Assembly: GCA_963662155.1 (NCBI GenBank)
Contig: OY759268.1
Location: 6,421,201-6,485,200, forward strand
Reading direction: 5' to 3'
Length of the DNA: 64,000 nt
Origin: Lamellibrachia columna
Taxonomy: Eukaryota; Annelida; Polychaeta; Sabellida; Siboglinidae
Shown here: positions 34,515-46,056 of the stretch, piece after piece
How the letters are laid out: each line of letters opens with the position of its first letter
Numbering within the stretch: the stretch's first letter is position 1
The notes under the pieces: model-generated
Database searches by the model: none
The model's input: the letters and a program-made list of their open reading frames with translations, nothing else
Told to the model about the DNA's origin: nothing
Position numbers and translations under genes: made by a program

Positions 34515-35103
34515 GTAGCAACAGCTGCTCAAAATCTTAATCGTAACTAAACATTCAAAGTTCTTTAACTAATAGTTAAACTCACAGCACAAGTCAAACA
34601 CTAGATACTGTTAACAGTACCAAAATTAAATAACTTCTACCTTCTAGGATTCCTAAAATAACTAACTTTGTAATCGAATTTTTCCCGCCATATTAAAGTA
34701 AACAAAGGAAAAAAAGAACCCCAAGCAACGCTCGACATACAAAACTTAGACATAGGAAATCAGACATAAACAGTAGTTAGACAAAACACTAGAAATTAGT
34801 TAGACATAAATACATTTCTTCAACCATCCTGCACAAATTCTTGACTTTATACTAATTTGGCCCTTTCATCAAGGCAACTCAATATACCCAGAGTCGCCCT
34901 GGGTATCACTCTTCGTTTCTGTAAATAAACCACTGAGTCTCCGATCAACCCCCCCCCCCAGACTCAATCTCTTTCTCCCAGCACTGCCTTGATACCTTGC
35001 ACAACATAATATTATAAAAAAATATATATAAGCAATAAATAATAGTTACTCTAACTCAGTCTTAAAGTATACATAAAATAAATAAAACTAAAGTAGCCAG
35101 GTT

Positions 35104-36047
35104 ATGGCAAGTAAAAAAAAAACAAGGACAAAAAGTAAAAATGACTCTGTATGGATGACCGATGATGATGACGTATGGATATGCACAGGGTGTAAACAAA
35201 ATTTCAAAGGACCTAACCACAAATTGTTGGAATGCGAGTACTGTGATAAACATTACTTCATTGAATGTGTTGAAATAACAGATAAGGAATATAAAATTAT
35301 GACGGACAAACCACAAATTCACTGGTTCTGTCCACCATGTGACACAAAAGTAATGAAAAACTTGAAAAATGAAAAAAGCTGCGAAGAAAGGTGTCAGAAG
35401 TTCCTTAAGAAAGTGGAAGAGAGAATTATTGAACTAGAGAAAGAAATCAGAACCAAAGTGGACGAAACAAGAGTCATCGAAATGATCAAAGAAGCTCAGT
35501 TGGAGAAAAACCCAAGCAAAGTCATTAGCCCAAATAAAGTTAAGGAAGTTGTACAAATTCAGGTAAAAGAACAGAACATGGAATCAAAATACAGAGAAAA
35601 AAGACTCAACAACGTAATCATTTTCAACTTACCAGAATCTGCATCACAACTAAAAACTACGAGACAACAACATGACAAAGAACAAATTTTAGAAATGTGT
35701 ACAGAAATAAACAATAATTTCACAGACAATGATTTCACAGACACTGATGTCACAGAAATGAGGAGGCTTGGGGAAGCCAAGGAAAATGCAACCGGTCCCA
35801 GACCGGTTCTAACCACATTATATTGACAAAAAACGAACCCTTCTTCGAAGGTTCCATCACATCAGAGAAAATGGCAAGTTCAAAAACATAAAAATTTATC
35901 ATGACAAAACTAAACAAGAAAGGGAGGAATCAAAAAAGCTCTATGAAGAAGCAAAGAGGCAGGAAGCTGCAGACAAGTCGGGGGAATACCTGTACAGAGT
36001 TAGGGGTCCACCATGGGAGAGAAAAATAAGAAAGATAAGGAAAAGCC
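35104..36047 (+). pseudogene. LINE ORF1: PHD finger, coiled coil, nucleic-acid-binding part
   Basis: The first frame (35104-35826, 240 codons) has a PHD-type zinc finger at residues about 25-80: WICTGCKQNF, LLECEYCDKHYFIECVEI, WFCPPCDTK (C4HC3 spacing). A charged coiled coil follows at about 100-150 (FLKKVEERIIELEKEI), then an RRM-like stretch (NNVIIFNLPES at about 165). At about 35820 the frame shifts and continues as HHIRENGKFKNIKIYHDKT, then YLYRVRGPPWERKI, to 36047. PHD fingers occur in ORF1 of several CR1-group elements; ORF1 proteins coat the LINE RNA. Its end overlaps the start of ORF2 at 36013. Confidence 0.8.
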
Positions 36048-39034
36048 AGTAAAGACTACACATCCACCTAGAGTGACGGATGATAAAACAAATATAAATA
36101 AAAATAATCTTAATGACATAGGCAACATTCTGTGTTTTTATACCAATGCTGACCAACTAAGGAACAAGCAAAATGAATTTGAACAAATAATTAAAGAACT
36201 GAAACCCCACATAATAGCAATTAATGAGGTAAAACCAAAAAAACCCAAATGCACTGTAACCATACCAGAATTTTCCTTAGAAGGCTATAAACTGTTCTCC
36301 AAGAATATAGAAAATAATGAAGGTAGGGGTATTATAATATACGTCTTAAATTCCCTATACGCAGAAAATATAAACCTGGTCTCAACCTTCAAGGAATGCT
36401 TATTTATAGAAATTAAACTTAAAAATAAAACCAAACTTCTCTTTGGATGCATATATAGGAGCGATGGGGGGTCAGAAGAAAATAACACAGAACTTCTAAA
36501 TATGATTAGATCCACATCAGGACTTAAATATTCACACATTGTAATTACAGGAGATTTCAATCTCCCAGATATTAACTGGAAACATTGGACGACCAAATCA
36601 GTTAACCCCAGCAACCTAAATTTTAAATTTGTAGAATGCCTTAGAGACACATTCATGTCTCAACATGTCTCAAATCCCACTAGAGGACGAGGCACAACTA
36701 ATACAAACCTTTTAGATCTGATTTTATCAAACGAAGACAGCATAGGGGAAATAGAGTACCTCAGCCCCCTAGGTAAAAGTGACCACTGTGTCATTACATT
36801 CAATATTTTGTGCAAAGTTATAACAAATAAATACACTAAAAAACGGAAGCTATTTAATAAGGCAAATTATGAAGAAAAGAGGAAAGAGTTTTCAGATATA
36901 GATTGGGATGAGAAATTTAAAGACTGTAAAGACAACATTAATGACCAATGGGAAATCATTAAAACAGTACTAAAATTATTAGAAGATAAATATGTACCTC
37001 AAAAAGAAGTTTAAAATTACAGAAAGGGAAATTTCCCCCTGAATGCAAACACCAGAAAATTAATTAGACGTAAAAATAGACTATGGACAAGATACATTGA
37101 AACAAGGGATGGGACAAAATATTTAGAGTATTGTAAAAGCAGGAATAAAGTCCGAGCTTTAACCAGAAAGCTCCGAAAGGAATTTGAACGAAATTTAGCC
37201 ACTCAAACCAAGAAAAACCCTAAAGTCTTCTGGAACTATTATAAATCAAAAACTACAGTTAAACAAGGAATTGGGGAACTGAATATAGACCACACAAATC
37301 CAAAATCCCAAACAACAACTGAAGATGAAGAAAAAGCAAATATTCTTGCCAACTACTTCTCCAGTGTATTCACTACTGAACAGCCAGGGTCTATCCCAAC
37401 TACACCCAAAGTAAACATTAAATTAGCAATGGATGAGCTAAAAGTAACTGAAAACATAATATTACTAACATTAAAAGAACTTAATATAAGCAAATCGCCT
37501 GGCCTTGATGAAATAGGTGCCAGATTACTAATTGAGTTGTCAGAAAATATCTGTCTCCCATTACAAAAAATATTTGAGACATCGATAAAAACATCAAGTA
37601 TTCCTGATGAATGGAAGGATGCCAAAATATCAGCAATACATAAAAAAAGGAAATAAGAAATTAGCTTGCAAATACGGTCCAATAAGCCTAACAAGCGTAG
37701 TTTGTAAATGCATAGAAAAAATTATTAGAAATCACATCATCAGTTACATGAAAGTCAATGGTCTGTTCAGTCAAAAACAATATGGTTTTATCTCTGGCAG
37801 ATCAACAGTTCTCCAACTAATTAAAATTCTAGATGAATGGACCTCAGAAATGGATAAGGGTAATTACACAGATGTTATTTATATGGATTTTCAAAAGGCT
37901 TTTGATACCGTGCCACATACAAGGCTAATAAGTAAATTAAAAAGTTTTAACATTAGGAATGATTTAGTTAACTGGATTGAGGCATTCATCACAAATAGAT
38001 GACAAAAGGTAGCAGTAAATGGAAAAGAATCAAACTGGCACAAAGTAACATCAGGGATACCGCAGGGATCTGTCCTAGGACCTTTATTGCTTGTTCTATA
38101 CGTAAACGATCTGCCAGAGTTAACTAAATCCAATACATTCCTGTTCGCTGATAACATTAAGATATTTAGAGCCATAACAAATAAAAATGATCAGGATATA
38201 CTACAACAAGATTTAAGTATCCTAGAACAATGGAGCGACAAATGGTTATTAAAATTCCACCCAGACAAATGTAAACACATGGAAATTGGAAAAAATAATA
38301 TAGGAAAAATTAATATTTCATGACAAGTAATAATGTTAAACATTCACTAGCCACCACAGATAAGCAAACTGACTTAGGTGTAATTATCGATTCAAAATTG
38401 TCATTTGATGATGACACAAACCAAATGGTAAATAAAGCAACCAAAATGACAAAAATAATCCGAAGAACCTTCCAATTCCTAGACACACACACTTTCTTAC
38501 CACTATATAGGACAATGGTTAGATCTCACCTAGAATATGCCATAGCAGTATGGTATCCATATAAGATAAAACATAAAATAGCAATAGAAAACGTCCAGAG
38601 AAGGGCCACAAAACAACTTCCTGGTATGAGGGATTTAACATATATAGAAAGACTAAAATTACTGAAGCTACCCACATTAGTATACCGAAGGCTAAGAGGA
38701 GACATGATAGAATTCTATAAAATAATGCACGAACTATACGATAATGAATCTGCACCAAACCTCCTGAAATTTAAGAAAAAATGCATTCGCTCTTAGAGTG
38801 GCTGAACCATGGAATAGTTTCCCAAACTCTGTAATACAAGCTAGATCAATTGACTCATTTAAAAACAAACTAGACACATTCTGGTCTACCCAGGCAATAA
38901 TATACGACTATGAATCTCCTTTAACAATAACTAATGGAACAGGAAATTATGATATAAAAATATTTGATTCTGAAGATCTGATCATGGAGGAATCAACTGG
39001 ATCCTGCGATCAGAATCGTCATAAGGTGTCATAA
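36013..39034 (+). pseudogene. LINE ORF2: APE endonuclease and reverse transcriptase, broken
   Basis: Residues from 36013 to 37014 carry the APE endonuclease: FYTNADQLRNK, IIAINEVKPK, LLFGCIYRSDGG, GDFNLPDINWKHW, LLDLILSNED and GKSDHCVI. After a stop at 37012 the RT follows: WNYYKSKTTV, SKSPGLDEIGARLL (37494), frameshift at about 37650, FISGRSTVLQL, YMDFQKAFDTVPH (37881), IPQGSVLGPLLLVLYVNDLP (38057), then FADNIKIF. Here the catalytic FADD is FADN (AAC at 38153-38155). After a frameshift at about 38320 the thumb reads DLGVIIDSKLSFDDD and YRTMVRSHLEYAIAVW. A last frame change near 38790 leads to the C-terminus. Full family length, four breaks. Confidence 0.85.
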
Positions 39035-39136
39035 GGTAAGGTAACCGGAAGCCACCTCGACCTCTTTTATCATTGGTCATACTTTTGTAATTCTGTGTTA
39101 TATGTTTTTTGTTTGATCATAGGACAAATAAAGTGT

Positions 39137-39425
39137 TTTCTGATTTTAAAATGCACATTGGCGCTAGTTGAATTGTTTACAAAATTATATAAACCGCGTA
39201 TAGACAGTGCTGCTAGCGTACAGCTTCGACAGTGCTCTTGGGGCAGCGGGCAGCGACCGACGTTGTTTAGTAGCCCCCCTCCCCTGGTGGCATATATGGG
39301 AACACTTTAAACCCCATCCTCAACTGATTTAGCCTATCGTGAATCCGGCTCGTTGATGTCCTAATGTGTAGCGTGTGAATAGTTTAAGTAATATCCTCAG
39401 TCGGCTTAATAAAACCGGCACTTTT
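39137..39425. other. Short non-coding spacer between two LINEs
   Basis: No gene or repeat recognised. Confidence 0.35.
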
Positions 39426-39429
39426 TTAT

Positions 39430-40990
39430 AAGCGTGCCCACATTAGACCGCGCCTGAAGAAACCATCTCTTGATCCTGACATACTAAACAATTACCGACC
39501 AGTGTCGAACTTACCATTCGTCTCCAAAATAATCGAAACATTTGTTGACACCCGCCTTGAACAACATCTGCGAGAAAACAATCTGCACGAACCATCGCAA
39601 TCTGCCTAAAGGAGGCAACATTCAACTGAAACAGCACTTATCAAACTACAAAGCGACATCCTCCAAGCACTTGACAATGGACGAGTTGCTGCACTTGTTC
39701 TTATAGACACTATCGATCACTCCATCCTTATCGAGCGTCTGTAACACACGCACGGCACTTCCGGCGATGCCCTGCAATGGATGGCATCTTACTTGCGAGA
39801 GCGAAACCAACAAGTCATCATTAGTGATGTCTCCTTTGCCGATGTCTTACTTGAATATGGCGTCCCACAAGGATCAGTGGTAGGCCCGAAATTGTCCTCA
39901 CTATATACACGGCCACTTGGAGACGTCATCAAGCATCATCAACTAGATGTGCACTTCTATGCTGATGACACCCAGTTATACGTTTCATTCATGAACAATG
40001 ACCCCGAAGAGCGATCAACAGCAGTCGCCCGTTTGAACGACTGTATGTATTGAAATCGTTGCCAAACACAGCTATTTCGGTCGGAGGACAACAACAACTA
40101 CAATCATCCTCCGTCCGTGATCTTGGGGTTATATACGATCAACATCTAAGTATGATCCAGCACGTGAACTCTGTATGCCGAACTGGATATTACCACCTCA
40201 GAAATATCGGAAGGATCAGTCGATATCTGTCTCATCATTCAGCGAAAACATTTGTTCATGCTCTCGTAACATCAAGACTCGATTATTGCCATTCTCTATT
40301 TCATGGCTTGCCCGTGAATCGGCTTGCGAAAATGCAACGTCTACAGAACGCATGCGCGCGCATGGTCACAAGAACCCGTTCAGAAGGAGCTACACTGGCT
40401 TCCTGTTCACCGCCGAATACAATATAAGATCATGTCATAAACTTTCCGTGCTGTCCACCACCAAGCACCGGATTACCTGAGTGATCTGCTGTCCATTTAC
40501 AGACCAACACGCTCACTAGGATCCGAATCTACCATCTCATTGACTGTGCCTAGAACTAGAACAGCCACATTCGGTGATCGCACGTTTGCCAAAGCAGCGG
40601 CTATTCTTTGGAACAATTTGTCCGCTAACATCAGAAACTCTAATAGCTGCGCCAGTTTTCAACGGCAATTAAAGACCTTCCTTTTCCTACAGGAATATTC
40701 AAGATAGAGTTATATGTTTACCGGTTTTAATCTTATTCAATAGTTATTATTATTTTGTCTTATTTAATTCCTTGTATACCTTAATTTATGCCATTTGATA
40801 CTTACATAATTATATTGCTCTTAATGTACTTTATCATTTAAATGATTTTATTCCATGTATACATTTTAGTTGTTATGCCCTTAAATGCCTTTAAACTTGT
40901 ATTTTTAGCTGTCTAATTTGATGTATGATTTTTAGTTGTATTGTTATGAAATTTTACCAAAGGTGAAATTCATTAATGTTCAGCCTGTCA
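39430..40990 (+). mobile_element. L2-like LINE, 5'-truncated RT
   Basis: It starts within the RT: LKKPSLDPDILNNYRPVSNL, then FVSKIIETFVDTRLEQHLRE and QHSTETALIKLQSDIL. Then follow YGVPQGSVVGPKL at 39856, FYADDTQLYV at 39957 (catalytic Asp pair kept) and VRDLGVIYDQHLSM at 40110. The end reads KELHWLPVHRRIQYKIMS, LTVPRTRTATFGDRTFAKAA and ILWNNLSANI, to a stop near 40707. Internal stops and frame changes make it inactive. The 3' UTR runs into a dispersed repeat at about 40990. Confidence 0.85.
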
Positions 40991-41310
40991 ATTTTCAATT
41001 CAATAAATTCTGGATCAAGCACTTGATAGTTTGTCTGGTGATTTTACAAAAACTACATATAAAAGTTGCAAAAATTAGCTTACATGTCGTAGTGGATACC
41101 AGGTAGGTTTGAATTGAAAATTAATTTGAAATGAGACGAGCAAAAACAATCGAATTGATGAGGCACCTTTAACGCGCCTCGCTTAGAACGCGGTCCGAAA
41201 TCTTGGACCTCCTACAACCGCGTTATAACGAGGCTTGACTGTGTGTACCAGCGCTCTTGGTGAACGCACCAGGCGCGCCCTGTAGGAATACACTGATGTG
41301 TGACTTCCAA
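40991..41310. repeat. Dispersed repeat, partial copy
   Basis: Matches 58185-58485: TTCAATTCAATAAATTCTGG, AACTACATA-AAAAGTTGCAA, then GCCTCGCTTAGAACGCGGTC and GCGTTATAACGAGGC. The last two blocks form an imperfect inverted repeat (CCTCG..AACGCGG / CCGCGTTATAACGAGG). That resembles the terminal inverted repeats of pogo/Tigger-type elements, so part of it may be such an element. Confidence 0.65.
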
Positions 41311-41754
41311 CGTCAATGATTGAATGCCACTATTATCACTGGATTTGTATAGAAGCCCTGTTATACACAATGACCAGTGAAGGGTGTCACTGAGCGCTAG
41401 CCTGGTGGCAGATGACAAAAGATGTCCCATGTGGGTTATTTCTGGTATCAGTAATTGGTTGTCATCTAAGCTTTCTGACCCGGTACCAACACTCTCTGCT
41501 AAAGGAACAAACAGCTTACAATGGAGTCAGGCGGGGTCAAGTGTGCGTGCGGGGCCTATAGTGCCCTGTACGGGCTGGGCTTTGGGCCCAGGCCCGGCCC
41601 ACAGCCCGCGGGCCGGGCCAGCTCATAGGTGCTGACAAACTTCATTTCAACTGTATACATGCAATATAAAGTGTTTTAAACAGATGTTCGACGTACGGTT
41701 TGGGGTGACGTACGGTTTCCCGATTTTATGTATGTTCTGAATACACATGTTAAA
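41311..41754. other. Non-coding stretch with a GC-rich patch
   Basis: GC-rich near 41570-41625 (GGGCCCAGGCCCGGCC). No gene recognised. Confidence 0.35.
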
Positions 41755-41772
41755 TCCTATTTTTCAAATCTG

Positions 41773-41895
41773 GGGATTGGCAAGGGGGTCACGACAGTAG
41801 CCCAGAAGGAGGCTGACAAGCTGCGTTCCCGGAAGTATCGGCAGATGACGATAAACGACCCCACGTGGCGGGCCAAGGAGGCTGAGAGAGCACGT
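41773..41895 (+). CDS. Possible single exon, unrecognised
   Basis: GC-rich coding-like stretch in AT-rich surroundings, reading GVTTVAQKEADKLRSRKYRQ then MTINDPTWRAKEAERAR. It ends CACGT|GTAAGTGA, a consensus donor; a possible acceptor GATTGGCAAG| lies at about 41782. The basic, helical R/K/E-rich sequence resembles the N-terminal repeats of some transposon-encoded proteins as much as a host exon. No neighbouring exon was found. Confidence 0.3.
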
Positions 41896-42359
41896 GTAAG
41901 TGATTATGTAATCTGTAATTAATATTAATCTGTTCTGGCCTTTCTATCAGGAATTATTGATCCCAACATTCAGAAATCATTGTATTTCTTGGTGTAATAG
42001 AAAGTCAACTTTATAAAACATCGTAGTCAGAAAGAGCGCAAAATGCTTTAAAGCTCCCCTTATAAAAAAAGAAGAAGTCTGAAACATATTTCTTACTCAA
42101 TTTCAACCACAAATGTGTTTTACATACATTGATGAAATTTCACATGTAAATGTGAGATGAAATAGTTGTAGCAGTTTCCAAGTAGAGGGACTTGTGTGCA
42201 GACGTATGGTTTCAGAATTTAAACACTTGCTATTTCTATTAGCTGTCATATGCTCAGTTTGAGGATTTAACTTGCCCCAAATCTTATTCTCCGATTACGT
42301 CAATATGTTTTTCTCGTACAACAGAAAGCACGACTTTATACGCATATGTTTATCCCCCC
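41896..42359. other. Non-coding stretch, no gene seen
   Basis: AT-rich; nothing recognised. Confidence 0.35.
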
Positions 42360-44440
42360 CCCAGGAACACCATTTGTCAACGATAACACCAGTGAAAACA
42401 ACACGTTCATTTTTAATAATATATCAACATCTGTGCAACACGGTGAGTACTTTACAGACAGTGAACTGATCAGCTTATATACTAACTTGAAGCAAAACTC
42501 AACGTTTTTTACACTAGCTGTTAATACACGCAGCCTACGAAAAAACTTTGAAAAAATGGAACTGTGCCTAGATACACTAAACATTGATTGCATAGGGTTA
42601 ACTGAGACATGGCTTACCGACCACGATGACACTAATTGCTATAACATGAACGGTTATACTCTGGTTACGTATCCCAGACAAGAAGGGAGAGGAGGTGGGG
42701 TTGGCATTTACATATCCAACAAACACCGATATAAAATTAGACATGACTTAATGAAGAGATATGACCGTAGTCATTATGAATCCATCTTCATTGAGATAAA
42801 ATAAACAACAATACCTTCATAATAGGTTCTATATATAAACCTCCAAATACTAACATAGATAGCTTCAATGATGAACTACTTAGTATTTTAAACTCAATAT
42901 CTCGGAAAAATAAAAACAGTGTTATAATAATGGGGGATTTTAAGTTAAACTTAAATAATACCAACTCACACCAAGTTAATGATTTCACCAACAATATGTA
43001 TGCAACTGGAATCTATCCAACAATCAGTAAACCAACCAGAATTGCCAATCACTCGGCTACAATAATAGATAATATATTCAACAACATAACACAACACAAA
43101 ATCCACTCTGGCATTTTATACACTGACATATCCGACCACCTCCCAGTATTCAACATTTATGACATTTGTAATCTTACTTTAAATCAAAATTTACCTTCAC
43201 TCATAGACGAGGTTAATAATGAAAATAAAAAAATAACACAGTGGTTTCACACAAATAAACTTTCCCTAAATATTAAAAAACGAACTATATTATATTCACA
43301 TCAGTAAATAAAAAGTGCATCTCATCTCAAGCAATACAGATTAACGGATCGGCCATCCCTCAGGTTAACCTCACCAAATTTCTTGGTGTGTATATAGACG
43401 AACACTTAAATTGGTCAATGCACTTGAACAAACTGGCAACTAAACTTGCACAAAATATTGGCATACTCTGCAAACTTAAACATTTCCTCCCTTCATACAT
43501 CTTAAAAACGATATACTGTTCTTTAGTACTTCCACATCTACAATATTATACTCTAATATGGGCTAATACATACTCTACAAAACTTAACAAGATCAGAATG
43601 CTGCAAAAAAGCTGTTAGGATCATTAACAACTCTGATTACCTCGCTCAATCTGAACCGCTATTTAAACAGAACAATTTACTAAAAATTTAAGATATCTAC
43701 AAACTGCAGCTAGGGCTACTTATGTACAAGCATTCTCGTCAAACACTTCCAAACAGCATCTCAACACTATTTCAAAGGAATATTGAAATCCACAATCACA
43801 CTACTAGAAACAGCAATGATTACTTTATGCACGAAGCACGGACAAACACACGGAAATTAACAATTAAATACTCTGGGCCCTTGTTCTGGAATTCCATACC
43901 GGAACACATACAGAATTCTACATCAGAAAACCAATTTAAAAACAAGTTAAAACAACGCCTGCTCTCAACATACTGCAACATGTCCTAATTTTCCACTTAG
44001 ACTTGATGCGGGCTTAACCTGAGCTAATGATGTTGTTTTTTATACTAATGAATCATCACTATATTATTCAACTATCATTTTACCTCACGTTATTATATTG
44101 TGCTAGAATGATGAATTACAACCACTTGTAATTTTCTATATGCGTCACATTTACTATTATTAACATATTTTTTGCATATACTAACAAATATTCACTACAC
44201 TATTCAATTAACAAGTCGTTAGATTGTACTAGATTGCTGGATTAAGACGCCAAGTTGTAATTTTTCATTTGCTTCATATCTAGCATTATTAACACAACTG
44301 CCAACTTGCAGCATCATTCCATGACAAGATTACTCTACGTAATCATGGGTAGTTCTCGCAAAAAGCCCCTTGGGGTTTCCAGAGATTATGTATGACCATA
44401 CCTGTAACAACATTGTAAATGAGTAACCAAATAAACTCAC

Positions 44441-44474
<34 letters not shown>

Positions 44475-44476
44475 CA
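42360..44476 (+). mobile_element. CR1/Jockey-group LINE with RT core deleted
   Basis: The endonuclease is well preserved: NTRSLRKNFEKMELCLDTLN, IDCIGLTETWL, EGRGGGVGIYIS, MGDFKLNLNN at 42930, and TDISDHLPVFNI at 43120. It then passes straight to KITQWFHTNKLSLNIKK, which normally lies after the YADD box. So the fingers and palm of the RT are gone. The thumb and end remain: FLGVYIDEHLNWSMHLN, then YSGPLFWNSIPEHIQNS. The 3' end is a (GATT)n tail at 44442-44475, as in CR1/L2-type LINEs that end in short repeats. A different family from the CR1-like copy at 35104. Confidence 0.85.
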
Positions 44477-44559
44477 GATAAAGCAGGGATCAAGACTAAT
44501 GCCTCCATGGGTAAGATTCAAATCTGTGTAAAAGACAAAACAAACTAAACGTGCTTAAC

Positions 44560-46056
44560 AAGTAGTGGCAAACAAAAAACAAAAGTGGGCTTTCAGCCGA
44601 TCATACAATACACGAATTAGAAAAAGAAAAACTACAGACTATCTTAAAGGAGGCAACATTGTACTATGAAAAAAAGTTGGTCGACCAAATAAATGTTAAC
44701 GATAACATATTCTGGAACTACACTGGACACTTTACGAAATCATCATCAACTATTTGTGATCTTAACTTTGAAGGAAAAAACTTATCAGATAATAAAACTA
44801 AAGCAAACATATTAAACAATTATTTCATATCTGTTCTTACAGATGAGTCAGAATTACTGCACTCTCTACCAATTTTAGATACTGATGTAAAATGTACACT
44901 GTACAATTTAGAAATTTTACCCACCGAAGTAAGGACCAAGTTAACTGAAACCAGACAAAGCTAGTGGTCCAGACCTATTACAATGTTTTAAGAAATTGCT
45001 TAGATTTTGATATTCTTCTAGCCTATATATTTAGTAAATCTATACAAACAAGCCAAATACCACAGGATTGGAGGGATGTACATGTAACACCATCCACAAA
45101 AAAGGTCCACGAAACAAGTGTAACAACTACAGACCAGTGTCACTCACCAGTCAAGTTATTAAACTACTAGAAAGAATAATACAAGGTAGCTTGCTTAGAC
45201 TAGCTGACACAAACAATACTATCAGCTGTGACCAACGGCCAAAATGTTTGCTGATGACACAAAACTCTACTCAAATATTTCTACATTAGCTGACTGTGAA
45301 GCTCTCCAGGATGATCTAAGTAGACTTGCAGCTTGGCAAAAAACTTGGCTATTAAACTACTATGCCACAAAATGTGTAGTTCTCAAAATAAGACAAAGCC
45401 TCAACATTGCATACACATTAAATGGAGAAATCTTAGAAGTTGTTGAAGAACAAAAAGATCTAGGAATCACCATATGCGTAAACTTAAAGCCAAGCACCCA
45501 CCTAAAATATGTTACAGCTAAGACAAATCAACACATAAGACTAATTAAACGATGCTTTGAAAGTAGATCGGAAAAAATAAAAACAACCTTATATGAAACA
45601 ATGTGATGAAAAGTGCTAGAATATGCATCACCAGCTTGGGACTATTTCTGTAGAAATGATATAGATGAATTAGAGAAAGTTCAGAAGAGAGCACTAAACA
45701 CAGCACAAAACCTGTCGAATCAATTCCTTTGGAACAGAGACGACTTGAGGCGGACCTCTGTGAGGTATATAAATATTTCAATGGCCTAAATAGGAATAAC
45801 CCAGAGAATGTTTTCTATCAATGTAGCAGCAATCTGATAGGCCATATCTTAAAGCTAAGGAAGACGCACTCCCGCACAGAGATTCGTAAACATTTCTGTA
45901 AAATCGCGTCATCGATTACTGGAACAAATTTCCTGAAGAAGTCGTATTAGCTACTACTCTGAACACCTACAATAAGAATTTAAGGTATCTAGCCACAGGC
46001 TGAAAGAGACAAACATATATGCAACAAAGTATACGACAAGATGCAATAATAATAAT
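44560..46056 (+). mobile_element. CR1-like LINE, broken RT region
   Basis: It reads YYEKKLVDQINVNDNIFWNY, later NYRPVSLTSQVIKLLERIIQ at 45128. A deletion then joins ISCDQ to MFADDTKLYSNIS at 45244 (catalytic FADD kept). NYYATKCVVLKI, VVEEQKDLGITICVNLKPS and YASPAWDYFC follow, and an AATAATAATAAT tail at 46045-46056. The YYEKKLVDQI block recurs at 47373 and 61297, so these three are one family. The next base begins the 5' part of another copy. Confidence 0.8.

Larger units (their letters stand above)
34515..39136 (+). mobile_element. CR1-like LINE, nearly complete
   Basis: A two-ORF non-LTR retrotransposon: 5' leader, ORF1 with PHD finger, ORF2 with APE endonuclease and RT, and a short 3' UTR near ATAGGACAAATAAAG. 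It encodes the machinery for target-primed reverse transcription, but at least three frameshifts and one active-site change make it inactive. It is A-rich on the coding strand. The broken minus-strand LINE at 27480-29567 is a relative. Confidence 0.85.

Noticed and set aside
34515..39136. An active LINE
   Set aside because: Three or more frameshifts and an Asp-to-Asn change at the RT active site.
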